Shown: positions 1 to 8,601, counted from the stretch's first letter. The stretch: 64,000 bases of DNA from JAIVJZ01 sp035645695 (GCA_035645695.1 DASQMC010000061.1:9224-73223); one strand, 5' to 3'. Notes: a model not told the origin generated them from the sequence alone. Made by a program: numbers and translations.

Positions 1-1
1 C

Positions 2-946
2 GCGCCGCCGCCGCTCATGGCGCGCCGCCCCGAAGTGCCGCGTCGTCTCGCGCTCGCGACGCATACGCTGCTCGCCAAAAATCCGAACGACCGCCCGAAG
101 TCCGCGCGCGAAACCCGCGCCATGCTCGAACGCAGCATTCAGGAGACGGCGCAACTCGTGATGCCGGAAGCAGCGCCCTTCGCCTCCACCATCGCCACGC
201 TCGACACGCGCGCGTCGAACACCTCGCGCGCCGTCGCCGTCGTGGCCGTGCTCGCGCTGCTCGGCGGGCTGTTCTTCGCGTGGTTCGGCAGCAGCACGAC
301 GAGCGCGCGCGTCAAAGCGAGCGCGTCGCCGCGCGCCGGTGCGACCGCCGCCGCCACCTTCGCGCCCGCCGTTCCCAAGACCGCCTTCGCAAACGAAGTT
401 GATGATGATGATGACGGCGAAACTTCGGCCGTCGTCCACGCATCGCTCTCAAACGACGCCGCGCGACAGATCGCCGCATCGGTTCCGACCGGCGGGGCGG
501 TCGGCGAAGCGCGCGTGTTGCGCACCCTGCGCGGCTCAAGCATCGCGGCCGTGCGCATCGAGCGCGGTGCGGGCACGTCGCACCTGGCTCTGATGGAGTC
601 GCGCGGCGCGCTCGGAGGATTCCGCGTCGCCGCGCGCGCGCAACTCGACAAGGAAGGGTTTCGCGGCGCGAAGTGGGCGACCACGGTGGTTGACGCCGAC
701 GGAGACGGCTACGACGAGATCATCTGCACCGGCACGGACTCGCGCGACGACCCGTTCAGCCGCCGCCTCGTCCTCTACGTGCCGCGCACGCGCCAGTCCT
801 ACAGCATGCGCGTCGGCCACGACAGCCGCGAGCGACAGGCCATTCGCGTCCGCTGGTCGTCGAACGCCGGGGGCGACAACGCCAAGGCTTACCGCGCAGC
901 CCTGCGCGCGCACGCCCTCGCCGATCTGCCGCAGGCTAAATTATAA
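2..946 (+). CDS. C-terminal part of a membrane Ser/Thr protein kinase (partial, cut by window edge)
   Basis: The reading frame is open to the left edge, so only the 3' part of the gene is present. The first 45 or so residues (LLAKNPNDRPKSARE and the next helix) match the end of a Hanks-type kinase domain, where the last helices follow an Arg of this kind. One membrane segment follows (about residues 70-92 counted from the first internal Met), then an Ala/Thr-rich linker and an extracytoplasmic domain of about 170 residues. That domain carries a DADGDGYDE motif resembling calcium-binding FG-GAP/VCBS loops. The inferred role is a transmembrane signalling kinase with an external sensor. The catalytic core is outside the window, so activity cannot be judged. 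Confidence 0.65.
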   Translation, partial: APPPLMARRPEVPRRLALATHTLLAKNPNDRPKSARETRAMLERSIQETAQLVMPEAAPFASTIATLDTRASNTSRAVAVVAVLALLGGLFFAWFGSSTTSARVKASASPRAGATAAATFAPAVPKTAFANEVDDDDDGETSAVVHASLSNDAARQIAASVPTGGAVGEARVLRTLRGSSIAAVRIERGAGTSHLALMESRGALGGFRVAARAQLDKEGFRGAKWATTVVDADGDGYDEIICTGTDSRDDPFSRRLVLYVPRTRQSYSMRVGHDSRERQAIRVRWSSNAGGDNAKAYRAALRAHALADLPQAKL

Positions 947-1086
947 AAACGCGGGAAGGAGAATCGGGGTTGAGATAACTTGAGTAATGCATCTAACAAT
1001 CTCCAAATTTGGAGAACTATGCTAGATTAGCCCCTGCCAGTGTAAAGAATCAAAATCCTCATATCATCAAGGACAAGCATCACTCT
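947..1086 (+). promoter_or_regulatory. Left boundary of AT-rich island with short palindrome
   Basis: Base composition falls sharply here from GC-rich to AT-rich sequence. A perfect 16-nt palindrome (TCTCCAAATTTGGAGA, about 1000-1015) lies upstream of the DGQHR gene and could be an operator or part of a boundary. No recognisable attachment site or integrase was seen. Confidence 0.35.
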
Positions 1087-2214
1087 ATGAGCAAGGTAAT
1101 AGTCAGACCTGCGGCACTTGTTAAGCAAGGACAATTAACCCTCTACTCGACTTCATTAAAGGTGTCTGACCTTTTAATCCCTGGTTTCTATAGCGTAGAA
1201 ACGCTTGACCCCGAAAGTGAAAATGATAAGGGTTATCAAAGACTTTTAAACAGATCAAGAGCAAAAAGGCTTGCCGATTATATTGTTAGTGGTCAGGAAA
1301 CAAAGGATGCATTTCTACCAACCAGCGTTTTTATGGCGACCCACAAAAACATTGATTTCAATCCAACGAACAACACAATAGAAATAGATATAGACACAAT
1401 CGGGTCGTTCAGCGTCGTTGACGGGCAACATAGAATTGAAGGTTTGAAGATGGCGGCAGAAAAGGACAGTCGAGTATTAGACTTTGAAGTTCCTGTCAAT
1501 ATCGCCATTAATCTACCTAAGATTGCTCAAATGTGTCATTTCCTTATCGTTAACACAACTCAAAAGAGCGTTGAAAAGGGTGTTGAGCAAAGAATCATCG
1601 CGAGGCTAACGCAGGCTTTAGAAGTAGAAGACATTCCCAGTTTGCCGAAATGGATTTCCACAACAATCAAAAAAGGAGAGGATGAACAAGCCTTAAAATA
1701 CGTGGACTTTTTGAATAGCGATCCGGAAAGCCCTTGGCTTAACAAAATCAAAATGGCTAATCAGGAAAGTACCGATGGAAGTGTCAATCAGCAAAGTTTC
1801 GTCAAATCGATTAAAAAATACGTTTTAGTTACTAACAATCCAATCAGCATCCAACCGTCGGATAAGCAACATAAGATATTTTTGAATTATTGGAAGGCCG
1901 TAACAAACATTTTGGGAGTTGATGAGCCAACGGTTTTGTTCAAATATAACGGAGTAGAGTTGTTTTGCAGATTCTCTGTCCCTTTTTTCAATAAGATGAT
2001 AAACATGCCTGACTTTAAAGTGTCAACGATGGAAAAGCTGTTGGAGCAAACTTTTGAAAACGTAGAAGGCGATTATGCAGGAGTGGGACATACTGAGTTT
2101 TGGGTCAAAGGCGGTAGAGCGAGTTTTCTAAACTCAGGGGCATTAACCGCGATCAATGCTGAGATGGTTAAATCTTTACATAAAACGGACTTTCAAAAAG
2201 AAATTGAAGTATGA
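1087..2214 (+). CDS. DGQHR-domain (DndB-like) protein
   Basis: This is a 375-aa protein with the signature VVDGQHRIEGLKMA in its N-terminal third, followed by a segment (HFLIVNTTQKSVEKGV) typical of the DGQHR/DndB family. That family is related to ParB/sulfiredoxin-type folds; DndB regulates or accompanies DNA phosphorothioation systems. No dndC, dndD or dndE partner is present here, so a stand-alone role is possible. An alternative TTG start at 1009 would add 26 poorly conserved residues; the ATG at 1087 was chosen because the recognisable fold begins just after it. The gene is far more AT-rich than its neighbours, which points to horizontal acquisition. It overlaps the following nuclease gene by 4 nt (ATGA), implying translational coupling. 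Confidence 0.75.
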   Translation: MSKVIVRPAALVKQGQLTLYSTSLKVSDLLIPGFYSVETLDPESENDKGYQRLLNRSRAKRLADYIVSGQETKDAFLPTSVFMATHKNIDFNPTNNTIEIDIDTIGSFSVVDGQHRIEGLKMAAEKDSRVLDFEVPVNIAINLPKIAQMCHFLIVNTTQKSVEKGVEQRIIARLTQALEVEDIPSLPKWISTTIKKGEDEQALKYVDFLNSDPESPWLNKIKMANQESTDGSVNQQSFVKSIKKYVLVTNNPISIQPSDKQHKIFLNYWKAVTNILGVDEPTVLFKYNGVELFCRFSVPFFNKMINMPDFKVSTMEKLLEQTFENVEGDYAGVGHTEFWVKGGRASFLNSGALTAINAEMVKSLHKTDFQKEIEV

Positions 2215-2552
2215 AAATTGATGAATTAAATCCGAAGCCTTCAGCAAAAGTACAGTTTAAGATTGCTTCGTTTAAATCAGTACCTCACGAGAACGGTTGT
2301 TATGTCCTAGCCACATTTGACAATAAAATACTGTACATCGGGCTAGCGACAAACTTAAATAATCGTTTCAAACAACATCTGGATAATCCAGAAAAAACCA
2401 ATCCTACTGCGGAAGGTAAAGCTATCTGGTTTTATTTCACAATGTACGACCCAAAGAATTTACCGAAGCTTGAACGAACTTGGATAAATCAATTTATGAC
2501 GAGCAATGGGCGACTTCCAATCCTAAACAAAATAAATTCGCCGGTAAGTTAA
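2211..2552 (+). CDS. GIY-YIG nuclease domain protein
   Basis: This is a 113-aa single-domain protein. CYVLATFDNKILYIGLA fits the GIY-YIG core (first motif CYV, second LYIG), followed by NLNNRFKQH with the catalytic-type Arg, a Glu in KLERTWIN and a C-terminal Asn near ILNK. These are the expected metal-dependent phosphodiester cleavage elements. It starts inside the stop codon of the DGQHR gene and shares that gene's low GC, so the two form one transferred unit. The family includes repair nucleases, restriction enzymes and homing endonucleases. A guarding or self-mobilising role here is inference. Confidence 0.75.
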   Translation: MKIDELNPKPSAKVQFKIASFKSVPHENGCYVLATFDNKILYIGLATNLNNRFKQHLDNPEKTNPTAEGKAIWFYFTMYDPKNLPKLERTWINQFMTSNGRLPILNKINSPVS

Positions 2553-2844
2553 AGTTAACGATAGACGATTTTAAATCTATTCCAAGTAACTTTTTAAGCA
2601 ACGGATTCAATTGATAATCAGCTCCTAAATCCAAAATTCCTTATTCGCATCCTCCTGATACATATCCGTGTCCTGCCCTTTTTCTTCCGCTTATCAGCCA
2701 AGCAACGCGGCGTGTTATGATCGGCCTCTAAAGAGTGCGAATCTGTAAAACGCCTGCCAGTTGATGTCTCTCGGCCGCCCGCGCTGTTTGTCGTCACGCG
2801 AGCGTGCGGGGGATTCTCCGAACTTTCATGTACACGAATAATTT
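2553..2844. other. Island right flank and M16 upstream region
   Basis: About 290 nt without a gene. The first 60 nt remain AT-rich and hold an open stretch ending at 2614 in another frame (residues like LKLTIDDFKSIPSNFLSNGF), possibly a decayed coding tail. From about 2690 the composition returns to that of the chromosome. No clear promoter, terminator or attachment repeat was seen. Confidence 0.4.
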
Positions 2845-4332
2845 ATGAAGCAAACTTTCCTGACGCGTTATCTCTCGACCGTTGCGATCCTGCTGTCGCT
2901 CGTCGCGGCGCCGCTCCAACTGTCGCCAAACGCCTACGCGCGCCCGTCGCAAGCCGCGCGACGCAGTACGACCACCAGCACCACGACGGCCGCCGCCGCG
3001 CCGCAAACCGCGGTCGCATCCACGGGCGCGCAATCGCAGCTTGTCAGCCGCGTGCTCGCCAACGGCCTCGAAGTGATCGTCCTCGAAGACCATTCGATCC
3101 CGCTCGTCTCGCTCGAACTCGCCGTTAAGAACGGCTCTTACACCGAGCCGCCGGAACTGAACGGCCTCTCGCATCTCTACGAGCACATGTTCTTCAAAGC
3201 CAACAAGGCCGTGCTCGAAGGCGCTGAGTATCTACAGACGCTGGACCAACTCGGCGTGCTGTCGAACGCCTCTACGCGCGAGGAGATCGTCAACTACTAC
3301 TCGCACACGACCAGCCCGAATTTGCGCGTGGCGATGGTGGCGATGCGCGATTCGGCGCGCTACCCGCTCTTTCACGAGCGGCAGTTCGAGCAGGAGCGTC
3401 AGGCCGTGCTCGGCGAACTCGACCGCCACGAGTCGAACCCTTACGGCTTCCTCAGTCTGGAACTCAACAATCGCCTTTTCTACAAGTACCCGAGTCGCAA
3501 GAATCCGGGCGGCAACCGCGAAACCGTCATGGCGGCCACCACCGAGAAGATGCGCCTCATCCAATCGCGCTACTACATCCCGAACAACGCCGCCCTCATC
3601 GTGACGGGCGACGCGAAGCCCGAAGAAGTCTTCAAATTCGCGCAGGAGCTTTTCGGCGACTGGCAGAAGGGCGAAGACCCGTTCGTGAAGTATCCGATGG
3701 TCGAGCACCCGCCGCTCGCGAAAAGCGAAGGCGTCGTGATCAAGCAGCCCGTTAACAACGTGATCCTCAACATCGGCTGGCACGGCCCCTCCATCGGCAA
3801 GGACAACGCGGCCACCTACGCGGCCGACGTGTTCTCCTTCATCCTGCGCCAGCCCGATTCGCGCTTCCAACGCGCGCTCGTCGATACCGGACTCGTCTCC
3901 GCCGTCGATTTCAACTATTACACGCAGCGCAACGTCGGCCCCATTCAAGTCTTGGCGCAGACGACGCCCGATAAGGCGCGTGCCGCCGCGCGCGCCATCT
4001 ACAAAGAGATCGCGGCCTTCAACGACCCGGCTTATTACACCGACGAGCAACTCGAAGCCGCCAAAGGTCTGCTCGAAGCCGACGACCTCTACTCGCGCGA
4101 GAAGTTGACCGACTACACCCACACGATAGGCTTCTGGTGGGCTTCGACCGGACTCGAATATTTCCGGGGCTATCTCGGCAACCTGCGCCGCACCTCGCGC
4201 GCCGACATCAATCGCTATATCACGACCTATATTCAAGGCAAGCCGCGCGTCGGCCTTGCCCTGCTCTCGGAAGAATCGCAGCGACAGGCGCAACTGACGC
4301 CGCAGGATTTGATCGGAGAAGGAGCCAGGTGA
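2845..4332 (+). CDS. Secreted zinc peptidase, M16 family (catalytic subunit)
   Basis: This 495-aa protein has a signal peptide (residues 1-32, basic start then a hydrophobic core ending near AYA). The M16 inverted zinc motif HLYEH (HxxEH) lies at about residue 110, with a downstream Glu-rich helix (QAVLGELDR) supplying the third ligand. The second, inactive-type half of the M16 fold follows (HPPLAKSEGVV onward). It is expected to degrade peptides in the periplasm. The next gene codes for a partner lacking HxxEH, so the two probably form a heterodimer like other two-gene M16B systems. Its stop codon overlaps the first base of a heptamer hairpin. Confidence 0.9.
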   Translation: MKQTFLTRYLSTVAILLSLVAAPLQLSPNAYARPSQAARRSTTTSTTTAAAAPQTAVASTGAQSQLVSRVLANGLEVIVLEDHSIPLVSLELAVKNGSYTEPPELNGLSHLYEHMFFKANKAVLEGAEYLQTLDQLGVLSNASTREEIVNYYSHTTSPNLRVAMVAMRDSARYPLFHERQFEQERQAVLGELDRHESNPYGFLSLELNNRLFYKYPSRKNPGGNRETVMAATTEKMRLIQSRYYIPNNAALIVTGDAKPEEVFKFAQELFGDWQKGEDPFVKYPMVEHPPLAKSEGVVIKQPVNNVILNIGWHGPSIGKDNAATYAADVFSFILRQPDSRFQRALVDTGLVSAVDFNYYTQRNVGPIQVLAQTTPDKARAAARAIYKEIAAFNDPAYYTDEQLEAAKGLLEADDLYSREKLTDYTHTIGFWWASTGLEYFRGYLGNLRRTSRADINRYITTYIQGKPRVGLALLSEESQRQAQLTPQDLIGEGAR

Positions 4333-4413
4333 TGAAGTAGGAACGATGAACGATGAACGATGAATAGGAAGACGACTTTACTTTCAGTTCATCGTTCATC
4401 GTTCCTACTTCAT
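4332..4413. repeat. Heptamer inverted-repeat hairpin (CGATGAA subfamily)
   Basis: Perfect 26-nt arms at 4332-4357 and 4388-4413 are built from CGATGAA heptamers (three in the left arm region, two on the right). They are separated by about 30 nt containing GGAAGAC. The left arm begins at the stop of the first M16 gene. A run of seven Ts follows the right arm just before the next start, so the structure could act as an attenuator or a mRNA-stability element. Confidence 0.85.
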
Positions 4414-4425
4414 AGTTATTTTTTT

Positions 4426-5871
4426 ATGATGATGGAAACTCAAAATCTTAAACAGGCGCGACGCGCGTTTGTGCTCTCGGTCGCGTGCGCCTTTCTGGTG
4501 TTCTTCACGGTTGGCGACGCGCGGGCGCAGCGGCAACAGGGCGGCGCGGGCGTCGCACCGCAGACACGCGCGACGCCCGCGCCGACGCCGGATAAAGAGA
4601 AAGTAAAAGAAGTGGCGGCGACCGCCGAGTCGCTCGTCACCGAGTTTGAAGTCAACGGGTTGAAGGTGCTCGTCAAGCGGCGGGCGGGAAGTTTGTCCGT
4701 CTCGGGCGGGCTGTTTTTGCGCGGCGGCGCGCGCAACGTGACGGCGGAGAACGCGGGCATCGAGGCTTTGATGCTCGACGCCATGTCTGAGGGGAGCGTC
4801 GGCTTCCCGCGCGAGCGGTTGCGCAAGGAACTCTCGCGGATGGGTTCGGCCGTCAGCTATGGCCTGAACTACGACTACTCCGTGCTCTCCTTCGCTTCGA
4901 CGCGCGCCAACTTCGACCGCTCCTGGGAAATTTTCAGCGACGTTGCGCTCCGGCCGCTGTTCGCGCCCGAAGACGTGCGGCGCGTCCAGAATCGTCTCAT
5001 CATCTCGCGCCGCGATGATACCGACACGCCCGATTCCTTCATCGAAGTGCTGCAATCGCGCGTCGCTTACGCCGGCCACCCCTACATGAACGACCCCGAC
5101 GGTACGGAGCAGACTTTGAGCCGCCTGACGGTCGAAGACCTGCGACGCTATCACACGCAGATGATGCAGACTTCGCGGCTTCTGCTCGTCCTCGTCGGCG
5201 ATCTGGACGCGGCGAAAGTGCGCTCAGAGATCGCGTCTTCATTCGGCAAACTGCCGCGCGGCGATTACCGCCCGTCCGCGCCGCCGCCGCTCGCCTTCAA
5301 GGCCGCGACGGTCGATGTGACGCAGCGCGCCATCCCGACCAACTATGTACAGGGCGTCTTCGCCGCCCCGCCCCTCTCTTCGGAAGACTACTACGCGATG
5401 CGCGTCGCTTCGTCGCTTTTGCAAGACCGCGTGATGGTCGAGGTGCGTTACAAGCGCAACCTCTCCTATGCGCCGGAATCATTCCTGCGCACGCAGGGCG
5501 CGAACATCGGCGGCATCGCCGTCTCGGCCGTCGATGCCAATCAGGCCGTCAGCGTGATGCTCTTTGAAATCTCGAAGATGCAGCGCGAAGCCGCGCCCGA
5601 CTCCGAGATCGGCGGCGTCATCTCCGGCTTCCTCACGCGCCACTACATGGGGCAGGAGACGAACAGCGCGCAGGCCGGCGACCTCGCCATCTACGAACTC
5701 ATCGGCGGCGGCTGGCGCAACTCTCTCACCTTTCTCGAACGCCTGCGAGCCGTCACCCCGAAGGACGTGCAGCGCGTCGCGCAAAAGTACATGCACAACA
5801 TACGCTTCGTCGTCCTCGGCGACCCCGCGCGCATAGACAAGAACGTGTTCACGGTGCAGCTCGGAGAATAA
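4426..5871 (+). CDS. Non-catalytic M16 peptidase partner subunit
   Basis: This 481-aa exported protein has a signal peptide (QARRAFVLSVACAFLVFF ending near ARAQ). It has the M16 fold, but at the zinc site the sequence reads IEALMLDAM instead of HxxEH, so it cannot bind zinc there. This is the typical partner of a catalytic M16B subunit and follows that gene directly. An ATG at 4360 lies inside the hairpin repeat and would add residues coded by repeat DNA, so the ATG cluster at 4426-4434 was preferred. No Shine-Dalgarno sequence precedes it. Likely role: substrate cage and recognition in a periplasmic peptidase heterodimer. Confidence 0.85.
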   Translation: MMMETQNLKQARRAFVLSVACAFLVFFTVGDARAQRQQGGAGVAPQTRATPAPTPDKEKVKEVAATAESLVTEFEVNGLKVLVKRRAGSLSVSGGLFLRGGARNVTAENAGIEALMLDAMSEGSVGFPRERLRKELSRMGSAVSYGLNYDYSVLSFASTRANFDRSWEIFSDVALRPLFAPEDVRRVQNRLIISRRDDTDTPDSFIEVLQSRVAYAGHPYMNDPDGTEQTLSRLTVEDLRRYHTQMMQTSRLLLVLVGDLDAAKVRSEIASSFGKLPRGDYRPSAPPPLAFKAATVDVTQRAIPTNYVQGVFAAPPLSSEDYYAMRVASSLLQDRVMVEVRYKRNLSYAPESFLRTQGANIGGIAVSAVDANQAVSVMLFEISKMQREAAPDSEIGGVISGFLTRHYMGQETNSAQAGDLAIYELIGGGWRNSLTFLERLRAVTPKDVQRVAQKYMHNIRFVVLGDPARIDKNVFTVQLGE

Positions 5872-5874
5872 GCG

Positions 5875-6013
5875 AGAGGGGAAAGGGAAGCGAGAGGGGA
5901 AAGGGAAAAGGGTAAGGGGTAAAGGAAGAGAAAGACGGGGCGCAGCCATTCAACGCTGCGCCCTGCTTTTTGTCTTTAACCTTTACCCCTTCCCCTTTTC
6001 CCTTTCCCCTTGT
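5875..6013. repeat. Purine-rich heptamer inverted repeat enclosing a terminator
   Basis: The left arm (about 5875-5936) is built of GGGGAAA/GGGTAAA-type units and the right arm (about 5972-6013) is its pyrimidine complement. A compact GC-rich hairpin sits in the centre. It lies between two convergent genes. Confidence 0.8.
5938..5971 (+). terminator. Intrinsic terminator between convergent genes
   Basis: A 9-bp GC stem (GGGCGCAGC / GCTGCGCCC) with an 8-nt loop is followed by TGCTTTTT. It serves the M16 operon and is nested in the centre of the purine-rich repeat. Confidence 0.75.
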
Positions 6014-6020
6014 GTCTCGT

Positions 6021-7196
6021 TCACCGGCGAAACTCGCCGAGCAGTTTCTGGTAGAGTTCGGCGTCGAGCGGTTGGAGCGTTCGGCTCTGGGCGAGGGCGG
6101 CCGTGCGATCTCCGATTTCGAGATAGGTCATACCGAGATTGTAGAAGGCTTCGCCGAGGTCGGGGCGCAGGCGCGCGGCCTGCCTGTAAGCGGCGATGGC
6201 CTCGTCGAAGTTGCTGGCGTAATAGTAGGCGTCGCCGAGTTTGTTGTAAGCCTCGACGGAGTTGGGGCGCAAGCGCAGCGCCTGCTTGTAAGCGCGAATC
6301 GCATCGCTCATCTTGCCCTGTTTGACTTTGCAATAGCCAACCTGTATCCACGCCTCTACGCGGTTCGGATTTTTGTTGACCACCTGCTCGAACGACCCGA
6401 GCGCGCCGTCGTAGTTTCCCAGCCACAGGGAGTTCAAACCGTTCTTGTACCACCAGTCGGCGGACGCCTCGCCGCCCGGCGCATTGCGGTTGCGCGCGGC
6501 GAGCGCGTCAAACGGGGTGAGCCTGTCGGGCTTGAGCGACGCGAGCCGCGCGGAGGCGAGCGCGAGGTTGATGTTCTGCCCGTTCGTGACTTTAACGGTG
6601 ACGACGCCTACAACCTGCCCGCGATAGTTGAAGACGGGGCTGCCGCTGTTGCCGTGCGAAATGGGTGCGGTCGTCTGGATGATCTTGCCGAGGTTCGGCA
6701 CTTCGCGCACCGCCGAGACGATGCCCTCCGAAACAGACCCTTCGAGGCGCAGCGGGTTGCCGATGACGAACACTCCCTCGCCCTCCTCCGGCAGATTGTT
6801 CGTCAACTCGCTGACGCGCGTGCGCTCCGGCGGCACATCCACGCTCAAGACGGCGAGGTCGGCCTCCTCGTCGAAGTCGAGCGCGCCCTGCGAGGCGTAG
6901 ATTCTCCCCTTGCCGTCGAGCGTCTTCACCTCGACGCGGCGCGCGCCTTCGACGACGTGCAGATTGGTCAACACCTGACCGGGGCGTATGAAGAAACCGC
7001 TCCCGCTCAAAAGCGGTTCGCCCTTCGTGTCATAAGTGACGATGGCGACGACCGAAGGCTTGACGCGGCGAACGAGTTCGGGCAGCGACTCTGCCTGCGG
7101 TTGTTGTTGTTGCGCGTGCGCCATACCCGACGCGGACGCGAACAGGCAGAGCAATAACAGCCAGCGGGGGATCGGGGGAAGTTGGCTTTTCGGCAT
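6021..7196 (-). CDS. Exported trypsin-like serine protease with TPR repeats
   Basis: This 391-aa protein has a signal peptide ending near AHAQ. The protease domain shows the triad His in TNLHVVEG, Asp in EADLAVL and Ser in GNSGSPV, as in HtrA/Deg-type proteases. No PDZ domain follows. Instead there are three to four TPR motifs (from about residue 255: WYKNGLNSLWLGNYDGAL, then VEAWIQVGYCKVKQGK and similar). The TPRs probably provide protein docking in the periplasm. It is convergent with the M16 pair, and a hairpin-rich leader lies upstream. Confidence 0.88.
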   Translation of the reverse strand: MPKSQLPPIPRWLLLLCLFASASGMAHAQQQQPQAESLPELVRRVKPSVVAIVTYDTKGEPLLSGSGFFIRPGQVLTNLHVVEGARRVEVKTLDGKGRIYASQGALDFDEEADLAVLSVDVPPERTRVSELTNNLPEEGEGVFVIGNPLRLEGSVSEGIVSAVREVPNLGKIIQTTAPISHGNSGSPVFNYRGQVVGVVTVKVTNGQNINLALASARLASLKPDRLTPFDALAARNRNAPGGEASADWWYKNGLNSLWLGNYDGALGSFEQVVNKNPNRVEAWIQVGYCKVKQGKMSDAIRAYKQALRLRPNSVEAYNKLGDAYYYASNFDEAIAAYRQAARLRPDLGEAFYNLGMTYLEIGDRTAALAQSRTLQPLDAELYQKLLGEFRR

Positions 7197-7441
7197 GGCT
7201 TTAATTCCAGACGAAGCGACGGAGACAATCGTTCGCTCGCAGCAGAGGCGGGGGAGCGTAAATCTGTTTACGAATTGTCCGAGAGCTAAGTTTTAAGTCT
7301 GACTTAAAATTTTAGGTGGAGACTAACGAGGTATGCCTTGGTCAGCGAGGCCGCTTTCGGGGAAGTGCTTAACGGCTCTTGCCCGTAAGAATACGGGCAA
7401 TTAGAAATATACAGTCCGGGCGACGCGCGGGTCAATAAAAA
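7197..7441 (-). promoter_or_regulatory. Leader of the protease gene with a hairpin
   Basis: The region upstream of the trypsin-like protease gene contains a perfect 8-bp stem (TTGCCCGT / ACGGGCAA at 7379-7386 and 7393-7400, 6-nt loop). No T-tract follows it on the minus strand, so it looks more like leader structure than a terminator. No convincing -35/-10 pair was found. Confidence 0.3.
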
Positions 7442-7528
7442 AGGGAAGGAGAAGAATTGATTCATTGATTCATCGGTTCATTGATTCAATGAACCGATGA
7501 ATCAATGAATCAATTCTTCTCCTTCCCT
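7442..7528. repeat. Perfect 43-bp inverted repeat with TTGATTC-type units
   Basis: An 87-nt palindrome: every base of 7442-7484 pairs with 7486-7528 around a single central base. The arms contain repeated ATTGATTC/ATCGGTTC units. It belongs to the hairpin family seen elsewhere in the window but has almost no loop and no mismatch. Confidence 0.9.
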
Positions 7529-7532
7529 AAAA

Positions 7533-7564
7533 CAACGGCTGCCCTCCGTGGAGGGCAGCCGTTG
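7533..7564 (-). terminator. Intrinsic terminator of the 7630-8601 gene
   Basis: A perfect 15-bp stem (CAACGGCTGCCCTCC and its complement) with a 2-nt loop is followed on the minus strand by TTTT (plus-strand AAAA at 7529-7532). It lies directly beyond the stop of the secreted-protein gene and next to the 87-nt palindrome. Confidence 0.8.
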
Positions 7565-7629
7565 AAGGCTTGCATGTTATAGCTCGCAGCGAGGGGCTTG
7601 GAAGATGCAAGCAAAGGGCGAGGACAACT

Positions 7630-8601
7630 TTACCGGGTGCCGGCGCCGCGCATGATCGTGCCGACCACGGTGCCCGTCGGCGGCGGATCGTTCACATCTT
7701 CGGTCGTGATGAAGAGGCCGAAGTCGCGCAAGCCCGTTTCGGTTCTGATTTCCGCTTCATTGCGCTGGCCGGTGTTCACGACCTGACCGAGGCGGTGATA
7801 CTTGTTGTCGGGGCTGATCGCCCACAGCACGTAGCGTTTGCCGCCGGGGGCTTCCTTCAATTCGTGGAAGCGCATGCGGATGGTGGTCGCGCCGTCCTTG
7901 CGCGGCTCGATGGAGACGTTGGCGCGCGTGCCGGTCATCTCGCCCGCGAAGTTGATCTTCATCTCCGTGTCCGTTCCCTGACGCCAGTTCGGAATGCCCA
8001 GGAGCGGAGCGGTGTAGGCCGGAGTCGCACCGGAAGTCGTCGCCGCCGAGACGCGTTCGCCGACCGCCGCGCCGTCGCGTTCGCCGCGGCTGCCCATCGG
8101 GATCACAGCGAAGCCCTGCGGCACGCCGCTACGGAAGAGGACGGGCGTGTTCTCCGCCATCGTCGTCAGGTTGCCTTCCGGCGACAGGACGAGCATGAAT
8201 TTGTCCATGGGCGTCGTGAAAGTCTGCGTCGCCGCGCCGTTCGCCAGCGTGACGGGGCCGAGCAAAGTGAAATTGCCCGCAGGGTCAACGGCGTAGACGT
8301 TGAAGTTGTTCATGTCGCCCGTAATGTTTGAAAGGTCTAAATTGATGCTCGTCGCGTCGCCGCGGCGCATGACGCGGGCGATACCCTTCGCGCCCGGAAT
8401 CATCGTCCCCGGCGCGAGGTCAACGACGACTTCTTTGTCCGCCGGATACTGAATCACCGTGTAGCTGCCGTCGGCGTTCTGGACGGTCTGAGTCTTTTGT
8501 GTGGTAACGGTGGTCGTCGTGCGCTCCTGCGCCGCGACAAAAGTGGCGGAAGCGAGGCTCAAGGCGACGCTGCCCGCAATGCAAAGCATGCGTTTACTCA
8601 T
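7630..8601 (-). CDS. Secreted protein of unknown function with two related modules
   Basis: This 323-aa protein has a signal peptide (MSKRMLCIAGSVALSLASA, cleavage near VAAQ). Two beta-rich modules each carry a similar motif: VYAVDPAGNFTLLGPV at about residue 105 and LWAISPDNKYHRLGQV at about residue 255. The latter resembles the C-terminal domain of RskA-type anti-sigma factors, but there is no membrane segment or sigma-binding domain. A good Shine-Dalgarno sequence (GGAGGAG) precedes the ATG. Monocistronic, with its own terminator. The function is not known. Confidence 0.7.
   Translation of the reverse strand: MSKRMLCIAGSVALSLASATFVAAQERTTTTVTTQKTQTVQNADGSYTVIQYPADKEVVVDLAPGTMIPGAKGIARVMRRGDATSINLDLSNITGDMNNFNVYAVDPAGNFTLLGPVTLANGAATQTFTTPMDKFMLVLSPEGNLTTMAENTPVLFRSGVPQGFAVIPMGSRGERDGAAVGERVSAATTSGATPAYTAPLLGIPNWRQGTDTEMKINFAGEMTGTRANVSIEPRKDGATTIRMRFHELKEAPGGKRYVLWAISPDNKYHRLGQVVNTGQRNEAEIRTETGLRDFGLFITTEDVNDPPPTGTVVGTIMRGAGTR

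Noticed and set aside
3232..4293. Minus-strand open frame of 353 codons
   Set aside because: It lies wholly within the M16 peptidase gene, which has HxxEH and a signal peptide. The composition is that of a shadow frame.
4360..4425. Upstream ATG at 4360 as start of the second M16 gene
   Set aside because: It would translate the hairpin arm and put 22 residues before a normal signal peptide.
5970..7157. Plus-strand open frame of 395 codons
   Set aside because: Shadow of the trypsin-like protease, whose catalytic triad and TPRs are on the minus strand.
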